DNA of 64,000 nt from an uncultured Bacteroidales bacterium (lineage in GTDB: Bacteria > Bacteroidota > Bacteroidia > Bacteroidales > Paludibacteraceae). Under the pieces are notes generated by a model. The model was not told the DNA's origin. It made no database searches and saw only the letters and a list, made by a program, of their open reading frames with translations. Shown here one piece after another: positions 60,766-64,000 of the stretch (its first letter is position 1; every line of letters begins with the position of its first letter). Both the position numbers and the translations under genes were made by a program. The stretch is taken from positions 1 through 64,000 of the forward strand of contig CACZOA010000011.1 in NCBI GenBank assembly GCA_902782665.1, written 5' to 3'.

Positions 60766-63700
60766 CAGTCTTTACAAGTGAAATCCTCGAATGTCTTGAA
60801 TTTGTCGTTAAGCACACGCAACATCTCTTTCAATGTCTCCATTTCCTGGAAACTTTGTGCAGCTCGTGCATCTCTATATTTGGCATCAAGAAGTGTCTCA
60901 ACTTTCTGTTTCGCCTGATTGAAGCCTTGAACCAATATATTGTTATCCAATGCATTGACTGCCTGCATATAACGTTCAATGAAGTTGTCGTAGTGGTCGC
61001 TCAAATAACGTTTTCCAAACTCATTGCTCAACTCTGTATAGAAGAGATTGCAGTAGCATGGAGTGTATTTACGTCCCTTCTCAGCAATGTTGATCTGGAT
61101 CTTCTTGTCTCCTTGGATTTCAAGCGACAGGTCTGTAGCCCAAACTACCGAATTGCTTTTCACCTCGAATGGAGTCTGTCCATAAACACCCTCCAAATAT
61201 GATTTGTCTGGAATCACTATGAATTTCTTCATTGTAGACTCGTCATAATTACCAAGAATCATCAATTTAAGCATTGCGATAGTCGCGTTTGACGCGCCAA
61301 TTGGCAACAGACTCTTGATTTCATCCACGTCTCCACCTGTTCTTGCAAATGCCTGATGGAAATGGTAGTACTCTTTCTTATCACATTTATCGTATTCCGA
61401 CTTGATATTATGGTAAGTGCGGTAGTACTCGAAATTCATTCCTGTTTTGGCAGTTATGATGTAGAACAACTCAGAGTTGCTATGGCCAATAAACTTCTGT
61501 GAGCTTGACTCCTGGAAATTAAACACCTTCTTTGCATTGTCTCTGTTGTCTGCCACACAGAAATCTCTCTGCTCAAGCACACCGTCCATCTGGCCGATAT
61601 TGTAAGAGAAGAACAATGTTGGAGAAAGTCGTTTAGTCACCTCATCAAGCTGATCTGTAGTAAGTTCATTGATCAAATCAGGCAATTTCTTGTCGTACCA
61701 TCCATTCACAGCTGAATTTCTGCGGCACATCAATCCAAATGCCTTGTATGCGAAGTTCATAATATCGTCGATAGTCTTCTCCGCGCTACGTTCTGTGTTG
61801 ATAAAGAACTTAGATTTTAGAGTTGCCTCTCCATTCTCATCCAAAGACTCCACAATATAATTAGCGCTCTTCAAATCAGCCTCGATCTGGTTCTTCATTG
61901 TATGGAAGAAATCTGTCAAAGCCTCTGTTGTAGGCACACGTACATTGCCAGAAACAGCCTCTTTGTCTGGAGTAATCAATTTCTCATAATACTCAGCAAA
62001 CAAGTTGTCTCTCTTCCAACCGTCGCCATTAGCGAACTCGCATATATTAGGCAAGTAGACGGAAGTGATATCCTCTTTCTTTGATCTGAACGTCTCCGCA
62101 AGATTCTTGAAGCTCTGTTTTGGTCCTTTCTCGCTCAACAATGCGGTTTTTGCAGCCTCCGACAATGCTCTCAAATGACGTGCCACGACATCCAAGAAGC
62201 CATTTTCACCATAGCAGAACGACTTTATAAGTTCAAATATCTTGTTTTCAATCAGAATCTCACGTTTAAGTTCCAAGCCTCTCTTGTAGACGCTGTAAAC
62301 ATTGGCGATATCATCAGCATTATTGTTGATATGAACCATCTCAAGGAACGTTCTCTCCTCAGCCTTCTCTCTTGCTGAATCAAGATCACTCTTCTCTTTG
62401 CTGCTTGAAGATTTCTCATATTTAGTGTTCTGACGGTTCAATTCGCTCTTTGTCTGCAAATGCGACGCGAAATCAGCGATGATTGAGTCTTGAATCATAT
62501 CTTTGTCCTTGTCGTAGTGGTTGAACAAAGATGTGCACTCTTCATCCAGTCTCTCTACAGCAGCGATAGTGTTCTGAAGACCGATAGCTGTAACCATTTC
62601 CTCAACACACGACCAAATCTTTTGTTCAAGTGCCTCTTGAGTGGATTTCTGCAATGCGTCATTATCCTGGTCGTCAATCACATCAGCAAGACTCTGCGTC
62701 GTCTTCTTGACCGCTGAATTCATCTTGCCGGCATCAAACTTGTCAACTCGTTTATCGCCCTCGATTACTCCGGCACGAGATTCGGAGAAATTAGTCTTGA
62801 TTGCCTGAGTCATCTGACTGCGGATTTCGCTGAAATAGTTGTTATCTCCGTCAGGATTAAGCACATATGCATTGATAGTGTCTTTGATAAGATCCTCGAC
62901 AACCTTATTCAAATCTACTTTATTCGCCTTGTCGTTGACCGACTTTCCCAGGATACAATGTTCAAGCAAATCAGCCTGAATACGGCATTTCATATAGTCG
63001 TCAAAATCAGCACTTGGCTTCTTCAACGCTACATATCCCATCGGAAGTAAGAAATTCTTCTCTGTGCCAGGAGCCACTTCTCCATCACGGGTGTTATCCA
63101 TGAACGACTCGAAACCTCTTGCTCCAGGACCATCGTGAAGATAACAAAGAAGTTCAGCTGTATTTGAATACATACTGTCAAGATTACCGAGATTGTTTCC
63201 AGCTTCTGTCTGGAAATCAACTGGAATCAACGCTTCAAATGGTCTGTATGGTAGCGATGTATTGATACGTGAATAACGGTCGTTCAGAGCCAGACGGTGG
63301 AACAATGTGGCTGTCTCCGGTTTCTTTGACCATGCCATCTCAGCCTCCAACTCAGACATCACAGCAAAAGCATTGCGTGGATACTTCTCGTTGCGTCCAT
63401 TGTGGTCGATATACCACTGTGGCATATACATTGTAAGGATAACCTTTGGATCGGCCTCGTCGATAGTCGCCTTGTGCATCATGTTCACAAAATACAACAC
63501 ATCATTGATGATACCTGAACCAGTACCGCCCAAACTTGAACAAACGACCCAGTAGCATACTGTGTTGTTGTCGGCAGCGTTATCCTCTATCTTATTCAAA
63601 TCCTGGATATTCTTCACCAGTTTCTCACAGAACTGATCGGCAAGACGGGCGAACGCGGTACGTGATTTCAAACGGAATGCTCCAGCACCGAATTTTAAGG

Positions 63701-64000
63701 CACGATTATCCATGTGCATAGCCACTTCGTCATCACAAGCTTCAATTATTCGCTTGTTGATTTGAATCTCTTGAGCCGCTTTCGCTTTCTGATATATGAC
63801 GTATGGATTTTGTGTTCCAAGGTTTATAAGCTCGTTCGTGGAAAGCATTTTCACACGTCCGTTCTCATATTTGGTACGGTATTTCTCATTAAGGTTGTCA
63901 ATGTCTCCGGCGTCAGTGTCAATGAACATGAAACGGTAGTTGTCATTCATCACGTCAACCTTGCTACGGTTGCCACTGACATTCTGAAGGCTTTCATACA
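60765..64000 (-). CDS. FtsZ/tubulin-superfamily GTPase (Tubulin_2-like), 5' end outside window
   Basis: At least 1078 residues are visible. The frame is open through the right edge (reading YESLQNVSGNRSKVDV before the first ATG at 63953), so that ATG is internal. Counting from it: FIDTDAGD (9-16, like the T2 loop NTD of FtsZ), KFGAGAFR (87-94, like the T3 GAG loop) and SLGGTGSGI (140-148), the tubulin/FtsZ phosphate-binding signature. The T1 glycine loop must lie upstream. The remaining ~900 residues are long helical segments without recognised domains, far larger than FtsZ. It matches the large bacterial tubulin-like proteins (Pfam Tubulin_2) predicted to remodel membranes. First visible gene of a coupled operon. 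Confidence 0.85.
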   Translation of the reverse strand, partial: YESLQNVSGNRSKVDVMNDNYRFMFIDTDAGDIDNLNEKYRTKYENGRVKMLSTNELINLGTQNPYVIYQKAKAAQEIQINKRIIEACDDEVAMHMDNRALKFGAGAFRLKSRTAFARLADQFCEKLVKNIQDLNKIEDNAADNNTVCYWVVCSSLGGTGSGIINDVLYFVNMMHKATIDEADPKVILTMYMPQWYIDHNGRNEKYPRNAFAVMSELEAEMAWSKKPETATLFHRLALNDRYSRINTSLPYRPFEALIPVDFQTEAGNNLGNLDSMYSNTAELLCYLHDGPGARGFESFMDNTRDGEVAPGTEKNFLLPMGYVALKKPSADFDDYMKCRIQADLLEHCILGKSVNDKANKVDLNKVVEDLIKDTINAYVLNPDGDNNYFSEIRSQMTQAIKTNFSESRAGVIEGDKRVDKFDAGKMNSAVKKTTQSLADVIDDQDNDALQKSTQEALEQKIWSCVEEMVTAIGLQNTIAAVERLDEECTSLFNHYDKDKDMIQDSIIADFASHLQTKSELNRQNTKYEKSSSSKEKSDLDSAREKAEERTFLEMVHINNNADDIANVYSVYKRGLELKREILIENKIFELIKSFCYGENGFLDVVARHLRALSEAAKTALLSEKGPKQSFKNLAETFRSKKEDITSVYLPNICEFANGDGWKRDNLFAEYYEKLITPDKEAVSGNVRVPTTEALTDFFHTMKNQIEADLKSANYIVESLDENGEATLKSKFFINTERSAEKTIDDIMNFAYKAFGLMCRRNSAVNGWYDKKLPDLINELTTDQLDEVTKRLSPTLFFSYNIGQMDGVLEQRDFCVADNRDNAKKVFNFQESSSQKFIGHSNSELFYIITAKTGMNFEYYRTYHNIKSEYDKCDKKEYYHFHQAFARTGGDVDEIKSLLPIGASNATIAMLKLMILGNYDESTMKKFIVIPDKSYLEGVYGQTPFEVKSNSVVWATDLSLEIQGDKKIQINIAEKGRKYTPCYCNLFYTELSNEFGKRYLSDHYDNFIERYMQAVNALDNNILVQGFNQAKQKVETLLDAKYRDARAAQSFQEMETLKEMLRVLNDKFKTFEDFTCKD

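Noticed and set aside
63951-63953. ATG at 63953 as the start of the tubulin-like gene
   Set aside because: The frame continues to the window edge with protein-like sequence, and the T1 loop expected before the IDTD segment is absent, so the start is beyond 64000.
1-64000. CRISPR arrays, IS elements or prophage genes
   Set aside because: No direct-repeat/spacer array, transposase, integrase or phage structural gene was recognised on either strand.

Overview
The window is chromosomal DNA of a Bacteroidales-type member of the Bacteroidota, roughly 40% GC. The evidence is promoter-like TAnnTTTG elements upstream of several genes, a single-chain pyruvate:ferredoxin oxidoreductase, a type IX secretion (T9SS) plug protein, several secreted proteins with T9SS-like C-terminal sorting domains, a BspA-type leucine-rich repeat gene and Fib_succ_major/DUF4832 proteins. 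A pectin-using gut or rumen relative of Prevotella or Paludibacter is plausible, but the genus cannot be fixed from sequence alone. No rRNA, tRNA, IS transposase, integrase or CRISPR array was recognised.

Layout. 1-1.3 kb: the end of miaA and tatD. 1.3-11.8 kb: secreted proteins, namely a zincin-like protein with a T9SS tail, a small lineage-specific paralogue family (two intact copies, one frameshifted copy, one fragment), a tail-only small protein paired with a beta-helix carbohydrate-binding protein, and a CE1-like esterase. 11.8-18.4 kb: a TolC/RND/MFP efflux operon with a divergent AraC regulator. 18.6-20.7 kb: a glutathione peroxidase, a small conserved membrane protein and a broken BspA-LRR gene. 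21-26.5 kb: two pectate lyases, each preceded by a small T9SS-tail protein. 26.7-34.6 kb: an NlpC/P60-LysM hydrolase, a secreted alpha/beta hydrolase, tcdA, a DUF4832 protein, the T9SS plug protein and a class I aminotransferase. 34.6-41.9 kb: small unknown or immunity-like genes (DnaJ/TerB, DUF4304-, DUF6572- and DUF1963-like) separated by structured repeats. 42-47.3 kb: metK behind a SAM-II-type riboswitch, and nifJ. 47.3-56.2 kb: a GT90 glycosyltransferase, a surface lipoprotein, a Fib_succ_major protein, a barrel-like protein, cstA, a mannose-1-phosphate guanylyltransferase, a BI-1/YccA protein and a Deg protease. 56.4-64 kb: a tightly overlapping minus-strand operon of a large FtsZ/tubulin-like GTPase (cut by the window edge) and two membrane proteins.

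The strongest candidates for undescribed biology are three. (a) The tubulin-like GTPase operon, whose last gene ends in what looks like a catalytically dead transglutaminase-like domain. (b) The thrice-repeated pairing of a tiny protein that is little more than a signal peptide and a T9SS tail with a large secreted pectin-related protein. (c) The run of repeat-separated small genes at 34.6-38.5 kb. The window also shows active decay: two genes and one gene fragment carry frame breaks identified by reading adjacent frames.
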